Shown piece by piece: positions 36,201 through 44,942 of a DNA stretch of 64,000 bases. The first letter of the stretch is position 1. The number at the start of each line of letters is the position of its first letter. Made by a program: the position numbers and the translations under genes. The notes beneath the pieces are model-generated. The model made no database searches. It was not told the origin of the DNA and worked only from the letters and a program-made list of their open reading frames with translations. The DNA comes from JANXLS01 sp037129555 (lineage in GTDB: Bacteria > Planctomycetota > SZUA-567 > H5-PLA8): the NCBI GenBank assembly GCA_037129555.1, contig JBAXUS010000001.1, positions 1 to 64,000 on the forward strand, written 5' to 3'.

Positions 36201-37493
36201 CTATTCTTTACTCATGCTGTCACGAATGTGCTTGATCGCAGTCATCGTAAGCGTCATGGTTTTCTCAATGACCTGCGGCCCGGCTTTCGCGGCGTCAAAT
36301 TCGCCCTTGGCGTTCTTCGTCACAAAATTGGTATCGACCAGCGGGACACCCAGCGTCGCGCACATACTCTCGACTGATTTTACAAAGAGCGCTAGTTTAT
36401 CTTTCTCTTCAGGCTTCGATTGGGCGGGAAGGCAGATGATCGGGACTGTACCGGATTCCAACGCTCGGAGTGCGGCGACTCGCAGCGTTTCCGACGGGCG
36501 ACCCGGCCCGAGCGCTTCTTCCAAACCAATCGACAGCACGACGAATTCAGGGTCCTTTTGCAGATTGTAAAGAAGCAGCGTCCGCATGTCCTCCAATCCT
36601 CCGATGGGCGCGTCGGGCTTCAAGGGATCATCACCGACATCGAAGTTGTAGGTCGTCTCTTTCAGCTTCGGCGCGGCGGTTTTCAACTGATCGCGCCAGA
36701 TCGGTGTCTGAGCGGAGTTGGGGCCGACGACGAGGACGCGTTTTGTTTTGATGTGCGCCTTAAACGGCTTCATGCTCGTCTTCAGAAAATCGTTGACGGC
36801 CATCGTGTACGTGAAGCCATCACGTTCCAATTGCCGCTCCATGTCGATACGCTTTTTCTCCGCAAACAACACGCGTGGACGAACGTCGCTCGGATTGGAA
36901 TTCAACGTGATGAGAATGTCGTCCACCCATGCTTTGGGAATTTCCTTCTTTTTCGGTGCTGGCTTGACGTGGATTTCCAGATCCTTGATAACGTGTTCCG
37001 CTAACGGGGGGCCTTTATCTTTATCCTTGTTTTGCAAGTCGGACAATTTCAACGAGATGACGCCCCACGTCTTGGCCTTCGGTATGGGAAATTCCTTCGC
37101 GTAGTCGCCTTTTTGATGCACGGCACGAACGGTGATCGTACCCGGCTCGTCGGCGTAAATCGAAAATTGAATGAAGATCGAATTGGGATTCAGGCCGTGT
37201 GGCAATTTCAACGGCGTCTGAAAAACGTGAAAAATCATCACGGATTCATTGTTGGCGGTGTCGAGCTTCCAGGTGTGACCGCCGAGCGGGGACGGTTCGT
37301 CCGAAACGATCTTCCCCTTTTCGACGGCTGCGGTGAGACGCTCAAAACTCTCGAAGTACAACACATCCGGCACTTCTTTGTAAGGTCGCCACGTACTGGG
37401 CTGCAACACTACTTTTTCCGGCGCAGGCTCCCCTGCGGGCAGCGTGGCCGCAACAAGCAAAGCGATGAGTAAAATCAACGATGTCGTTTTCAT
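36201..37493 (-). CDS. Secreted protein with carbohydrate-binding-like N-domain and SGNH-like C-domain
   Basis: 430 residues from ATG 37493; an upstream in-frame start at 37514 is less likely because MKTTSLILLIALLVAATLPAG is a clean signal peptide. Residues ~30-200 form a beta-sandwich-like part (FYSIYADEPGTITVRAVHQ-type strands). Residues ~210-430 resemble a GDSL/SGNH fold (RVLVVGPNSAQTPIW, FVVLSIGLEEALGPGRP) but lack the usual GDS and DxxH motifs, so activity is doubtful. A periplasmic role is likely. Confidence 0.6.
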   Translation of the reverse strand: MKTTSLILLIALLVAATLPAGEPAPEKVVLQPSTWRPYKEVPDVLYFESFERLTAAVEKGKIVSDEPSPLGGHTWKLDTANNESVMIFHVFQTPLKLPHGLNPNSIFIQFSIYADEPGTITVRAVHQKGDYAKEFPIPKAKTWGVISLKLSDLQNKDKDKGPPLAEHVIKDLEIHVKPAPKKKEIPKAWVDDILITLNSNPSDVRPRVLFAEKKRIDMERQLERDGFTYTMAVNDFLKTSMKPFKAHIKTKRVLVVGPNSAQTPIWRDQLKTAAPKLKETTYNFDVGDDPLKPDAPIGGLEDMRTLLLYNLQKDPEFVVLSIGLEEALGPGRPSETLRVAALRALESGTVPIICLPAQSKPEEKDKLALFVKSVESMCATLGVPLVDTNFVTKNAKGEFDAAKAGPQVIEKTMTLTMTAIKHIRDSMSKE

Positions 37494-37617
37494 ATCTAAT
37501 GGAGTACCCCGCACTCACACATAAATCGACGCGTAGTTGTCGCTGGTTATTCAATTTTTGTCAACGGGGAAACAGTAGTCGTGGTTTCGAGGAACGTGAT
37601 TCCAAACACACGCTCGA

Positions 37618-37887
37618 TCAAGAGGCACTGCGGTTGCTCATTGCTGCGAGTTCTTCAAGCGTTAGTTTCGGCAAGGTTTTATGTCGGTCGCGGGAATAGT
37701 TTTTCTTGCCGGAAAATTGCTGTGACATGAAATGAATACAGTCACGCGCGCCCAATTTCTTCATCAGGACATCCAGAGCGCGAGAGTTGATTTCGGCCAT
37801 TTTTTCAGGCGTGATACTCAGTGAGCTAGGCGTTGAAGCGTCCAGTCCAGTGGATTTGCCACCATCACGTTTAGCTTTTTTGGCCAT
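37618..37887 (-). CDS. 89-residue partner of PIN protein, candidate antitoxin
   Basis: ATG 37887 follows aaaggag at eight bases, a strong site. The product has a Lys-rich N-terminus (MAKKAKRDGGKS), a predicted helix (EKMAEINSRALDVLMKKLG) and a second helix near the C-terminus (LTLEELAAMSN). It overlaps the 3' end of the PIN gene by 70 bases in another frame. Type II antitoxins are usually small and helical and lie next to the PIN toxin, often upstream; here the order is reversed. Function is inferred from context only. Confidence 0.5.
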   Translation of the reverse strand: MAKKAKRDGGKSTGLDASTPSSLSITPEKMAEINSRALDVLMKKLGARDCIHFMSQQFSGKKNYSRDRHKTLPKLTLEELAAMSNRSAS

Positions 37888-38279
37888 CGATTCACTCCTT
37901 TCAACAAGCGGTCATCCGTCGTTAAGAAAACTGAACACTTTGATAATTCCGCAACGGCCAGGTGCAGTGAATCAAATGTTCCGAAACCAAGAAATTGTAT
38001 CTCATTCGCTCGTGCCAAATCATCTTGAGTCGTCATTCGAGAATGGCAGAATGTGTCGAACAAAGACAAGTTGAATTCACGTTGCACCGTATCTCTATTT
38101 TGCGCCAATTCAAATCGCAATGCGGAGCTTCCGACCCAGATTAAATCCCCGAATCCGACCCACGACATAATACTACCAAATGCTTCAGTTTCAATTTTTA
38201 TTCTAGACTGGCTTTGGTCGTCGAATTGGCGGCAAATACAACACGCATCAATGAAAATGCTTTGAGGTGGCTCAGACAT
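37818..38279 (-). CDS. PIN-domain RNase-like protein (VapC-type)
   Basis: 153 residues from ATG 38279; a longer open frame upstream is rejected because it overlaps the kinase gene and lacks homology. Catalytic acid candidates are Asp11 (FIDACCICRQFDD), Asp103 (FGTFDSLHLA) and Asp122/123 (LTTDDRLL), spaced as in PIN nucleases. VapC-type enzymes cut tRNA or rRNA. It starts 20 bases after the large kinase stop, so it is likely in the same transcript. Confidence 0.75.
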   Translation of the reverse strand: MSEPPQSIFIDACCICRQFDDQSQSRIKIETEAFGSIMSWVGFGDLIWVGSSALRFELAQNRDTVQREFNLSLFDTFCHSRMTTQDDLARANEIQFLGFGTFDSLHLAVAELSKCSVFLTTDDRLLKGVNRWPKKLNVMVANPLDWTLQRLAH

Positions 38280-38298
38280 ATCAAATGCCCCAGTTCCC

Positions 38299-41200
38299 TC
38301 ACACCATCCCGCCGCACAACCCAAGATAAATCGCCGCCTGATCCGCGTCGTCCCGGAAGGCGTTGAACATTTCGGTCGCGACAACCGGCAAATATGCCGC
38401 AGACACGCGCGTCGCCATCGTTTCGAAGCACTCCAACTTGTCGCGCTCGGTGCGGAGTTGTCGCGCCGAGAACAGCGCCTGGCGCAGCATGTCCAGCAGA
38501 TGCGTCGCTGGCTTTGTGGTGAAGGCGAATGTTCGCGTGGTGCTTTGCAATGCATCGCGCCGGACTTCCTTCATCTTCACCAAATTCAACAACCCGCGAA
38601 CGCGTTCGACCGGGTCATCGATCTGCGTCACGAGATGCAGTGCTTCTTCAAAGACCGCGCGCGCCATGTCGTTCAAACCGGCGTTCAACATCGGCTCCAC
38701 GGCACCGGCCAGCGCGTTGAATCGCGGCAGCGCTCCGTTGATCTGCTTCGACGACGACAGCAATTGCGCGATCAGCGTACGCGGCTTCGTCGGCTCTTTT
38801 CTGAGACCGTAATACACAGCCAGCACGCCAATCACGGGCAAGCGTTCGGCGGGTGTGGGAATCGCCATCAATAATTCTTCGGCTCCCAACACGTCTTCGC
38901 GGTAGATTTTCGAAATCGCGATGGCCCGCAGCGCCTGCGTTTTGGGCAGCGCGAATGTGATGCTGGCGGCCTGTCGTTCGGCCAGTTCATGCCGCCCGGC
39001 TTTCGTAAAATTCTGGACCAGTTGCGACGTCACCAGCGCTTTCGTCCACGGGTCGTCGATGACCGACGCGCTGCGCAGACAATCGTCGATCAATCCCGCT
39101 TCAGCTTGCGCGTCAACCAGCGTACTCATCGCCGCCAGCCACGACGACCGCACGCTCTTTCCACCAGTCTGTATTTTGCCAGATGCAAGCGACGCCGACG
39201 GAATGGGGGAGGGGCGGTTCGTCCGCGCATCACTGGACGATGAGCGGTCCTCGACGGCGATCGGAATGCCCCGATTCAACGCGTCGGTAAAACATTTTCC
39301 AGCATCGCGCAGACACGCGGCTGCGCTTTCAAGATCACCATAAACCGCGAACGTTCGCCCGACCTCAAGACACGCTTTGCCTCGTTCAGCAGGGTTGGTG
39401 ACAAGCGATAGATCGTTCGTCAAGCGCTCCAAATACGGGCGCATGCCTTCCGAATGTCCATGGCGAATCGCGGCGGCGACAGCTTGCGAAAACGAGATGA
39501 TTCGCAGCTCAGCGCGGCGTGGAGACGCATCGAGAAAATTGATCGCGCCAGTCATGTCACCCGACGACGCGCATATGATCGTATAACGCTCGGACAACTC
39601 GCGCCGAACATCGCCCTCGCGCAGCAACCGAATTTTGTGAGCGGCCAGACCCAACCACGCCGTGACCAGCCGCTTGGGCAGAGTGGCGCGCGCGGCTTCC
39701 AATCGTGGATCAATCTGCGGCGTCAACGCCAGCGACGACAGATGGTCGTCCGCCGTCTGCCAGTCCCCCGCTTTCGCCGCGTTGTCCGACTTGGTGATTA
39801 TGGTCTCGTACTCGACCTGCTTCTTACACGCGTCGAGCTGTACGGTGGGCGATGCGCAGCCGTACATATCCGACAACGCTTGAGCACGCTGCCAGTTCTT
39901 GAGTGCAAGTTTCCAATTTCCAGTGGCCTCGGCAGCCAGAGCGTCCGAGCATGAATTATCGAAACTTGCGCGCGCCTGTTCGGCATCAAGACCGGCAATT
40001 GACGACACCAAATTAATCGCTGAATTGGATTGATTTAGCGGCATAGCTTGCGGCGGGGGCACATTCGAAAATCGTTGCAACGCCGGAGCTACGTGAGCGG
40101 ACAGCGGCTGGCGCACAATGCCCGGAGCGCGTGGCGGTGCACTCGGCGCGGCTGGCATTCTCGAAGCTGTAGGTCCCGCTCCAAGCGGACGTCGCGTCAG
40201 CCCCGGAATCGCCTGTTGCATGCGCCCTGGATCTGCCGCCGGAATGGAACTGAATTTAACAGCCTGCCGTCCGCTCGATGGCGGCAACGTCGGAACACCC
40301 GGCACAGGCGGCGGCACAATCGGACGAGCGTTCGTCGCGACGGCGGGCAATCGACCGGAACCCGCAGCGGGGAGCCGGCCCGATTCATCGGCCTTCGTCT
40401 GAATGTCGGTCCGCAGCGAATTCGGAATCAGCTCGGCGATGGATTTCCCGGCAAGAATGGCCTTCAAAACGGCGACCATTTCACCCGCCGATTGCGGCCG
40501 GTCCTCGGGCTTTTTTTCGAGCAGCCACATCGGCAGCTTTTCAATCTGCGGACACTTCGTTAAATCCGGATTGTAACGCGACGGCATCTCTGGCAGTTCG
40601 TGCAGATGCTGATAGAGCCACCCCGGCAACGATTCGGATTCAAACGGCAACCGCCCCGCGAGCATTTCGTAAAACACGACGCCCATCGAATACAGATCGG
40701 CACGGCTGTCCACTTTAGATCCAGCCACTTGCTCAGGCGACATGTACGCCGGCGTGCCGATCAACTGGTTGGCCGTGTCCATCGTGATGGTCAGCAAATC
40801 CGTCTGCCCACCGACCATCTTCGCGAGGCCCAAATCGAGAATCTTCACCCACGGCTGGCCACGATGGTCCTTGATCACCATCAAATTCGACGGCTTCAAA
40901 TCACGGTGTACGAGGCCACAGGCGTGAGCCTCCTGCAAACCGTCGAGCGCCTGTCGCATCAGCTCGCACGCCAACATCGGATCCAATTTGCCGCGTTTGC
41001 GCAGGAAGTCGCGTAAATCCTCGCCTTCCAAATACTCCATCACAAGAAACAGCTTGCCTTCGGGGCTGACACCGAAATTCAGGATCGTCGAGACGTTCGT
41101 ATGGTTGACGATGGCTTGCGCCCGAGCCTCGCGCATGAAACGCGTTTCGCCCTGGGGCGACGAGCGGAATTTATCCGTCATCACTTTGATCGCGACAGGC

Positions 41201-41526
41201 CGCTCCAACTGCCGGTCAATGCAGTGGTACACAGCGCCCATGCCGCCTTGCCCCAGCAATTTCACTGGCTCATAGCGCTCAGGCAAAAATTTCGGCATCA
41301 CATCAGACGATTGAGTCGCAGCGGTCGCCGGCGGAGTGGCCGAATTCAGCGGCATGTCGGTGCGCGGCCCGATTCGCGAATCGAGGGTATTGATCGTCTT
41401 CAGCGACGCGACCGGCTTGCTACAGGCCGGGCACACGCTGGCGTCTTCAGGCAGCAAACTGCCGCACGATAGACACGCGGCCAAGCCGCCCATGGTGCTT
41501 TGTCGAAAAGACTGTCCCAATGCCAC
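38299..41526 (-). CDS. Large Ser/Thr protein kinase with zinc ribbon and TPR-like tail
   Basis: 1075 residues from a GTG at 41526 (ATG 41493 is also possible). A zinc ribbon lies at ~19-36 (CLSCG...CPAC). The kinase domain spans ~85-360: LGQGGMGAVY loop, Lys114, HRDLKPSN with Asp209, DLG, and SPEQ at the APE position. A Pro-rich linker (~380-500) leads to a helical repeat region resembling TPRs that may bind partners. It has no TM segment. Planctomycetota have many such kinases. It sits just upstream of the PIN protein and downstream of acpS. Confidence 0.88.
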   Translation of the reverse strand: MALGQSFRQSTMGGLAACLSCGSLLPEDASVCPACSKPVASLKTINTLDSRIGPRTDMPLNSATPPATAATQSSDVMPKFLPERYEPVKLLGQGGMGAVYHCIDRQLERPVAIKVMTDKFRSSPQGETRFMREARAQAIVNHTNVSTILNFGVSPEGKLFLVMEYLEGEDLRDFLRKRGKLDPMLACELMRQALDGLQEAHACGLVHRDLKPSNLMVIKDHRGQPWVKILDLGLAKMVGGQTDLLTITMDTANQLIGTPAYMSPEQVAGSKVDSRADLYSMGVVFYEMLAGRLPFESESLPGWLYQHLHELPEMPSRYNPDLTKCPQIEKLPMWLLEKKPEDRPQSAGEMVAVLKAILAGKSIAELIPNSLRTDIQTKADESGRLPAAGSGRLPAVATNARPIVPPPVPGVPTLPPSSGRQAVKFSSIPAADPGRMQQAIPGLTRRPLGAGPTASRMPAAPSAPPRAPGIVRQPLSAHVAPALQRFSNVPPPQAMPLNQSNSAINLVSSIAGLDAEQARASFDNSCSDALAAEATGNWKLALKNWQRAQALSDMYGCASPTVQLDACKKQVEYETIITKSDNAAKAGDWQTADDHLSSLALTPQIDPRLEAARATLPKRLVTAWLGLAAHKIRLLREGDVRRELSERYTIICASSGDMTGAINFLDASPRRAELRIISFSQAVAAAIRHGHSEGMRPYLERLTNDLSLVTNPAERGKACLEVGRTFAVYGDLESAAACLRDAGKCFTDALNRGIPIAVEDRSSSSDARTNRPSPIPSASLASGKIQTGGKSVRSSWLAAMSTLVDAQAEAGLIDDCLRSASVIDDPWTKALVTSQLVQNFTKAGRHELAERQAASITFALPKTQALRAIAISKIYREDVLGAEELLMAIPTPAERLPVIGVLAVYYGLRKEPTKPRTLIAQLLSSSKQINGALPRFNALAGAVEPMLNAGLNDMARAVFEEALHLVTQIDDPVERVRGLLNLVKMKEVRRDALQSTTRTFAFTTKPATHLLDMLRQALFSARQLRTERDKLECFETMATRVSAAYLPVVATEMFNAFRDDADQAAIYLGLCGGMV

Positions 41527-41668
41527 GATATCGAACCGCCTTTAACCGATCACATCCACAACGGGTAACAGAAAGTCGTTGAGACAACAAAATCACACCG
41601 TGTCGTCCTACAGACTCATTCACGACATCCAAATCCTTCAGCATAAATGCACGAAGTTATTTTCCCTG

Positions 41669-42049
41669 CTAGAGTTTCTCTAAAATGACTTGAGCCATCG
41701 CGACGGTCTCGGAATGCGTGATCGTCACATGCTCCACTGACACCCCCAGCGCCGCAGCGCGTTCGTGAGCCTTTCCGTGAAAATAAAGCTGCGGCTTGCC
41801 GTTGCTATCAGGCAGAATCTCCACATCGCGCCAACCGATCCCGTGACTCAAGCCCGTGCCAAGCGCTTTCAAAGCTGCCTCTTTCGCCGCCCATCGCCCG
41901 GCCAGTCGCTGGCTCGGTTCCTTAAAACGCATGACGTAAGCGTACTCGGCGGCTGTCAAGATGCGCTGAGCAAAACGCTCCCCATGCCGCGCGTAAACGC
42001 CTTGAATCCGCTCGATCTCGATGATATCAATCCCAATCCCAACAATCAT
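41669..42049 (-). CDS. acpS: Holo-acyl-carrier-protein synthase
   Basis: 126 residues from ATG 42049, with aaaggag upstream; earlier in-frame starts give a tail unlike the family. It transfers phosphopantetheine from CoA to apo-ACP. Markers: MIVGIGIDIIEIERI with metal-binding Asp8, FAQRILTAAEY, RLAGRWAAKEAALKALG with Glu, and the closing VTITHSETVAMAQVI. Trimeric AcpS length is about 120-130. It stands alone upstream of the kinase. Confidence 0.92.
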   Translation of the reverse strand: MIVGIGIDIIEIERIQGVYARHGERFAQRILTAAEYAYVMRFKEPSQRLAGRWAAKEAALKALGTGLSHGIGWRDVEILPDSNGKPQLYFHGKAHERAAALGVSVEHVTITHSETVAMAQVILEKL

Positions 42050-42419
42050 GCACTCCTTTGTAAGGAGGCCGCCGCACATTTCAATCCCATAATATATCAA
42101 TTACGTCCAAAAATAATGCACGTATGCGCACGATGCATTCAAAATCAATCGATTCGCCCGATGAAGGCATTCCCGCTCCCACATAATCACATCGTGCATT
42201 ATGCTGTTTGCATATTATATCATTTCAACATCAGCCAATAAATTGAATAACGGTGGAGCGGATGCTGTTCCCGCTCACCCCCAAGCACCCGTAACGATTA
42301 ATCTTTTCCAAGAAACAGACTCTCAATATCAACGCTTGAGTACTACCGATTTCCAGTCTCTTTTCAAAATATCCATCACCAGAATTCTCTGTCCAGTAAT
42401 AACAACCAAAGGTTGCTTT

Positions 42420-42497
42420 GATGTTGCTTGCCACCACCTTCAGGTGGTGGTTGACGACTGATAAACAATCTCCAGCCAACTTCAGTTGGCTTGCGCG
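42420..42497. repeat. CCACCACCTTCAGGTGGTGG repeat, copy 1
   Basis: Palindrome ccaccaccttcaggtggtgg preceded by gatgttgcttg and followed after ~20 bases by a second palindrome (gccaacttcagttggc). The same composite occurs at 60726-60803. It is an intergenic repeat family of REP type. Confidence 0.65.
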
Positions 42498-42574
42498 GAT
42501 GTGCTGTTAGCCACCCTCTAGAGTCATTTTTCCGAATAAAATGGACAAAAACGCCGGAAAGATTCAGAATTCAA

Positions 42575-42602
42575 TTGACAGGGGCCAAGCTGTGTCTATA
42601 CT
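42575..42602 (+). promoter_or_regulatory. Sigma-70-type promoter of tRNA-Thr / tuf
   Basis: TTGACA at 42575-42580 and TATACT at 42597-42602 with a 16-base spacer, a near-consensus match. The expected start is near 42609-42611, ~43 bases before the tRNA. A strong promoter fits high-level tRNA and EF-Tu synthesis. Confidence 0.7.
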
Positions 42603-42652
42603 CGTCGGCCCACGTTATCTGCGTTGCATTGTTTTTTTTTGCGACGCCGGAA

Positions 42653-42728
42653 GCTGTGATAGCTCAGCTGGTAGAGCACGTCCTTGGTAAGGACGAGGTC
42701 TTGGGTTCAAACCCCAATCACAGCTCCA
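42653..42728 (+). tRNA. tRNA-Thr (anticodon GGT)
   Basis: Full cloverleaf: 7-bp acceptor stem gctgtga/tcacagc, D arm gctc...gagc, anticodon stem cgtcc/ggacg with loop ttggtaa (GGT, reading ACC/ACU), T arm ttggg-ttcaaac-cccaa. The CCA end is encoded. It lies ~245 bases upstream of tuf, as tRNA genes precede tufB in Enterobacteria, and is probably on the same transcript. Confidence 0.97.
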
Positions 42729-42935
42729 TTTTTAACGCAGTCTCCTTGCGACATGACAGTCACATTGAGGCAGTTGCCGGACGAACCATTTTCGCTAGGC
42801 TGGGATCGATTTGCTCCTGAAAAATCGATACTAAATTTGAGATTCGACGTTCAAGCTCTGTTGCTTGAGAATTTTGGTGGCACCCGGCCCTTTGATTGAA
42901 ACTGAGTCGGCTTAATAGTGCAGAAAAAACGGTTT

Positions 42936-42961
42936 GCCGACACTCTTGTCGGCGACAAGAG
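42936..42961 (+). promoter_or_regulatory. Two competing hairpins just before the tuf ribosome site
   Basis: Arm pair A: gccgaca (42936-42942) with tgtcggc (42947-42953), loop ctct. Arm pair B: ctcttgtc (42943-42950) with gacaagag (42954-42961), loop ggc. They share 42947-42950, so only one can form at a time. The tuf ribosome site begins immediately after (ggagaaagg). The arrangement could modulate EF-Tu translation or represent tRNA-mRNA processing. Inference from base pairing only. Confidence 0.4.
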
Positions 42962-42973
42962 GAGAAAGGTGAG

Positions 42974-44194
42974 ATGGCCAAAGATACATATGTAAGTAAG
43001 AAACCCCACGTGAACGTCGGAACGATCGGTCACATCGATCACGGCAAGTCAACGTTGACGGCAGCATTGGTCGCCGTTCAGGCAGCCAGTGGCTTGGCCA
43101 CGGCCAAGACCTACGCCGAAATCACGAAGGGTGGTACGGTCCGCGATTCGAACAAGACGGTTACCATTGCCGCTTCCCACACCGAATACGAAACCGAAAA
43201 CCGCCACTACGCACACATCGACTGTCCGGGACACGCCGACTTCATCAAGAACATGATCACCGGCGCAGCCCAGATGGACGGCGGTATCCTCGTGGTTTCC
43301 GCAGCCGACGGCCCCATGCCCCAGACGCGCGAACACGTGCTCTTGGCGCGCCAGGTCAACGTTCCGGCCCTCGTCGTCTTCCTCAACAAGGTTGACTTGG
43401 TCGACGATCCGGAATTGCTCGACTTGATCGAAATGGAAATCCGCGACTTGCTCACCAAGTACGGCTTCCCGGGCGACACCACGCCAGTCGTTCGTGGCCA
43501 GTCCAAAGCCGCTCTCGAAAATCCCGCCGATCCGGTCGCCAGCAAGCCGGTCAAGGATTTGTTGAAGGCGCTCGATTCCTTCATTCCTGAACCCATGCGC
43601 ATGATCGACGCGCCGTTCCTGATGCCGGTCGAAGACGTCTTCTCGATCAAGGGTCGCGGTACGGTCGGAACCGGTCGTATCGAACAGGGTATCGTCAAAG
43701 TCGGCGATCCGCTCGAAGTCGTCGGTCTCTGCAAAGAAGTCTTGAAGACGACCTGCACGGGCGTCGAAATGTTCAATAAGTTGTTGGACAAAGGCGAAGC
43801 CGGTTTCAATGTCGGTCTGTTGCTGCGCGGCGTTGAAAAAGAACAGTTGAGCCGCGGTCAGGTTCTCTGCAAGCCGGGTTCGATCAAGCCGCACACCGAA
43901 TTTGAAGGTCAGGTGTACGTGCTCTCCAAAGACGAAGGTGGCCGCCACACGCCGTTCTTCGCCGGTTACCGCCCCCAGTTCTACTTCCGCACCACGGACG
44001 TGACGGGTAAGGTGACGATGTTGGTCAATGCGGATGGTAAGCCAGCCGAAATGTGTATGCCTGGCGATAACATCAAGATGATCGTCGTCTTGGAAGAAAA
44101 TCAGCCCGTCGCCATGGTCGAAGGCCTCCGCTTCGCCATCCGCGAAGGTGGCCGCACGGTCGGTTCAGGCGTCGTCACCAAGATTCTCAAGTAA
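42974..44194 (+). CDS. tuf: Elongation factor Tu
   Basis: 406 residues from ATG 42974; ggagaaagg is the ribosome site and MAKDTYVSKKPHVNVGTIGH begins the protein. GTP motifs are GHIDHGKS (18-26 region, with Ser after Lys where many EF-Tu have Thr), DCPGHAD, NKVD and SAAD. Planctomycete-like segments are ITKGGTVRDSNKTVTIA and FFAGYRPQFYFRTTDVTG. It delivers aminoacyl-tRNA to the ribosome. One copy is seen here. A stem at 44239-44262 follows. Confidence 0.97.
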   Translation: MAKDTYVSKKPHVNVGTIGHIDHGKSTLTAALVAVQAASGLATAKTYAEITKGGTVRDSNKTVTIAASHTEYETENRHYAHIDCPGHADFIKNMITGAAQMDGGILVVSAADGPMPQTREHVLLARQVNVPALVVFLNKVDLVDDPELLDLIEMEIRDLLTKYGFPGDTTPVVRGQSKAALENPADPVASKPVKDLLKALDSFIPEPMRMIDAPFLMPVEDVFSIKGRGTVGTGRIEQGIVKVGDPLEVVGLCKEVLKTTCTGVEMFNKLLDKGEAGFNVGLLLRGVEKEQLSRGQVLCKPGSIKPHTEFEGQVYVLSKDEGGRHTPFFAGYRPQFYFRTTDVTGKVTMLVNADGKPAEMCMPGDNIKMIVVLEENQPVAMVEGLRFAIREGGRTVGSGVVTKILK

Positions 44195-44238
44195 TTTACT
44201 TGATGATCTGTTAAAAATAGGTATAAAGCTGGAGCGCG

Positions 44239-44262
44239 GGAGCTTGGCATACGTCAAGCTCC
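44239..44262 (+). terminator. Weak hairpin after tuf
   Basis: Eight-bp stem ggagcttg/caagctcc with an 8-base loop, followed by a short T-rich run. Perhaps a partial terminator separating tuf from rpmG. No other feature between 44195 and 44433. Confidence 0.4.
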
Positions 44263-44433
44263 TCGCTTCATTTTACAAGTCCCAAGAGCCGCGCACGCAA
44301 GTAAGCGGCATGTGTATTAGCAATCAAACATTCAGTGGAGAGGTAGTTGGGAAGGTTTCGAACGCGCGCGTCCTGCAATCATATGCTACGATAGCGAAGT
44401 GTCTTGAGAATCGTTGCCCAGCCGGTTAAAATC

Positions 44434-44583
44434 ATGCGCGAACGAGTCATTCTGGAATGCACCGAATGCGGTGAACGAAATTACATGACGACCTTGAACA
44501 CCAAGGGCGGCAAGAAATTGGAAATTAAGAAGTATTGTCCCAGAACCAAGACCAGAACGCTCCACAAGAGCCGCAAGGTCTGA
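44434..44583 (+). CDS. rpmG: Ribosomal protein L33
   Basis: 49 residues. Opens MRERVILECTECGERNYMTT and ends RTLHKSRKV. The Cys pairs CTEC and C-P (CPRT) give the zinc-ribbon form in part. It is a structural protein of the large subunit. rpmG, tRNA-Trp, secE, nusG is the usual order in bacteria and confirms the call. Confidence 0.93.
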   Translation: MRERVILECTECGERNYMTTLNTKGGKKLEIKKYCPRTKTRTLHKSRKV

Positions 44584-44603
44584 ACTACATGTTTTGAGTT
44601 ACG

Positions 44604-44646
44604 TGTTTCGAGTTGGCTGCTAACACGAAATCCGAAACTCGAAACA
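44604..44646. terminator. 11-bp inverted repeat between rpmG and tRNA-Trp
   Basis: Arms tgtttcgagtt at 44604-44614 and aactcgaaaca at 44636-44646, perfectly complementary. It may be a processing or stop signal ahead of the tRNA. Confidence 0.4.
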
Positions 44647-44655
44647 AGTAGTTGA

Positions 44656-44728
44656 AGGAGCGTAGCTCAATTGGCAGAGCAGCCGTCTCCAAAGCGGCAG
44701 GTTGGGGGTTCGAGTCCCTCCGCTCCTG
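44656..44728 (+). tRNA. tRNA-Trp (anticodon CCA)
   Basis: Acceptor aggagcg/cgctcct, D arm gctc...gagc, anticodon stem gccgt/gcggc with loop ctccaaa (CCA, reading UGG), T arm closes with ttcgagt. Discriminator g at 44728; the 3' CCA is not encoded. Order rpmG-tRNA-Trp-secE is conserved. Confidence 0.97.
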
Positions 44729-44942
44729 TTAATCCGTGGTGCGATGCGAAGAATTCTGAACATCTCCGCCAAAACTCACCTGAGTTCAATGCGTCCTCCG
44801 GGATCCATTTGCTCAGTTGTTTTGCGGTGATCTTTAAAACTCATTCACATCATGCGTTCGAGCAGTACATGTAGTCAGTTGATCTACGGTTTTTCCGCGA
44901 TCCATTTTTGATTGACCCTAATTCAGCAAGGACAAGGACGAC

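Larger units (their letters stand above)
42050..42652. other. Intergenic region upstream of tRNA-Thr/tuf
   Basis: About 600 bases without a convincing gene. It is AT-rich from 42100 to 42260 and includes a dispersed repeat at 42420-42497 and the promoter at 42575-42602. Confidence 0.5.

Noticed and set aside
38280..38555. Upstream extension of the PIN protein by 92 residues
   Set aside because: Overlaps the kinase C-terminus, is Arg/Cys-rich and unlike any PIN protein; the ATG at 38279 starts a normal PIN domain.
42201..42461. 86-residue frame upstream of tRNA-Thr
   Set aside because: Consists largely of repeat sequence with no start signal.
44148..44429. 93-residue frame between tuf and rpmG
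   Set aside because: Overlaps the end of tuf out of frame and runs through a terminator-like hairpin.
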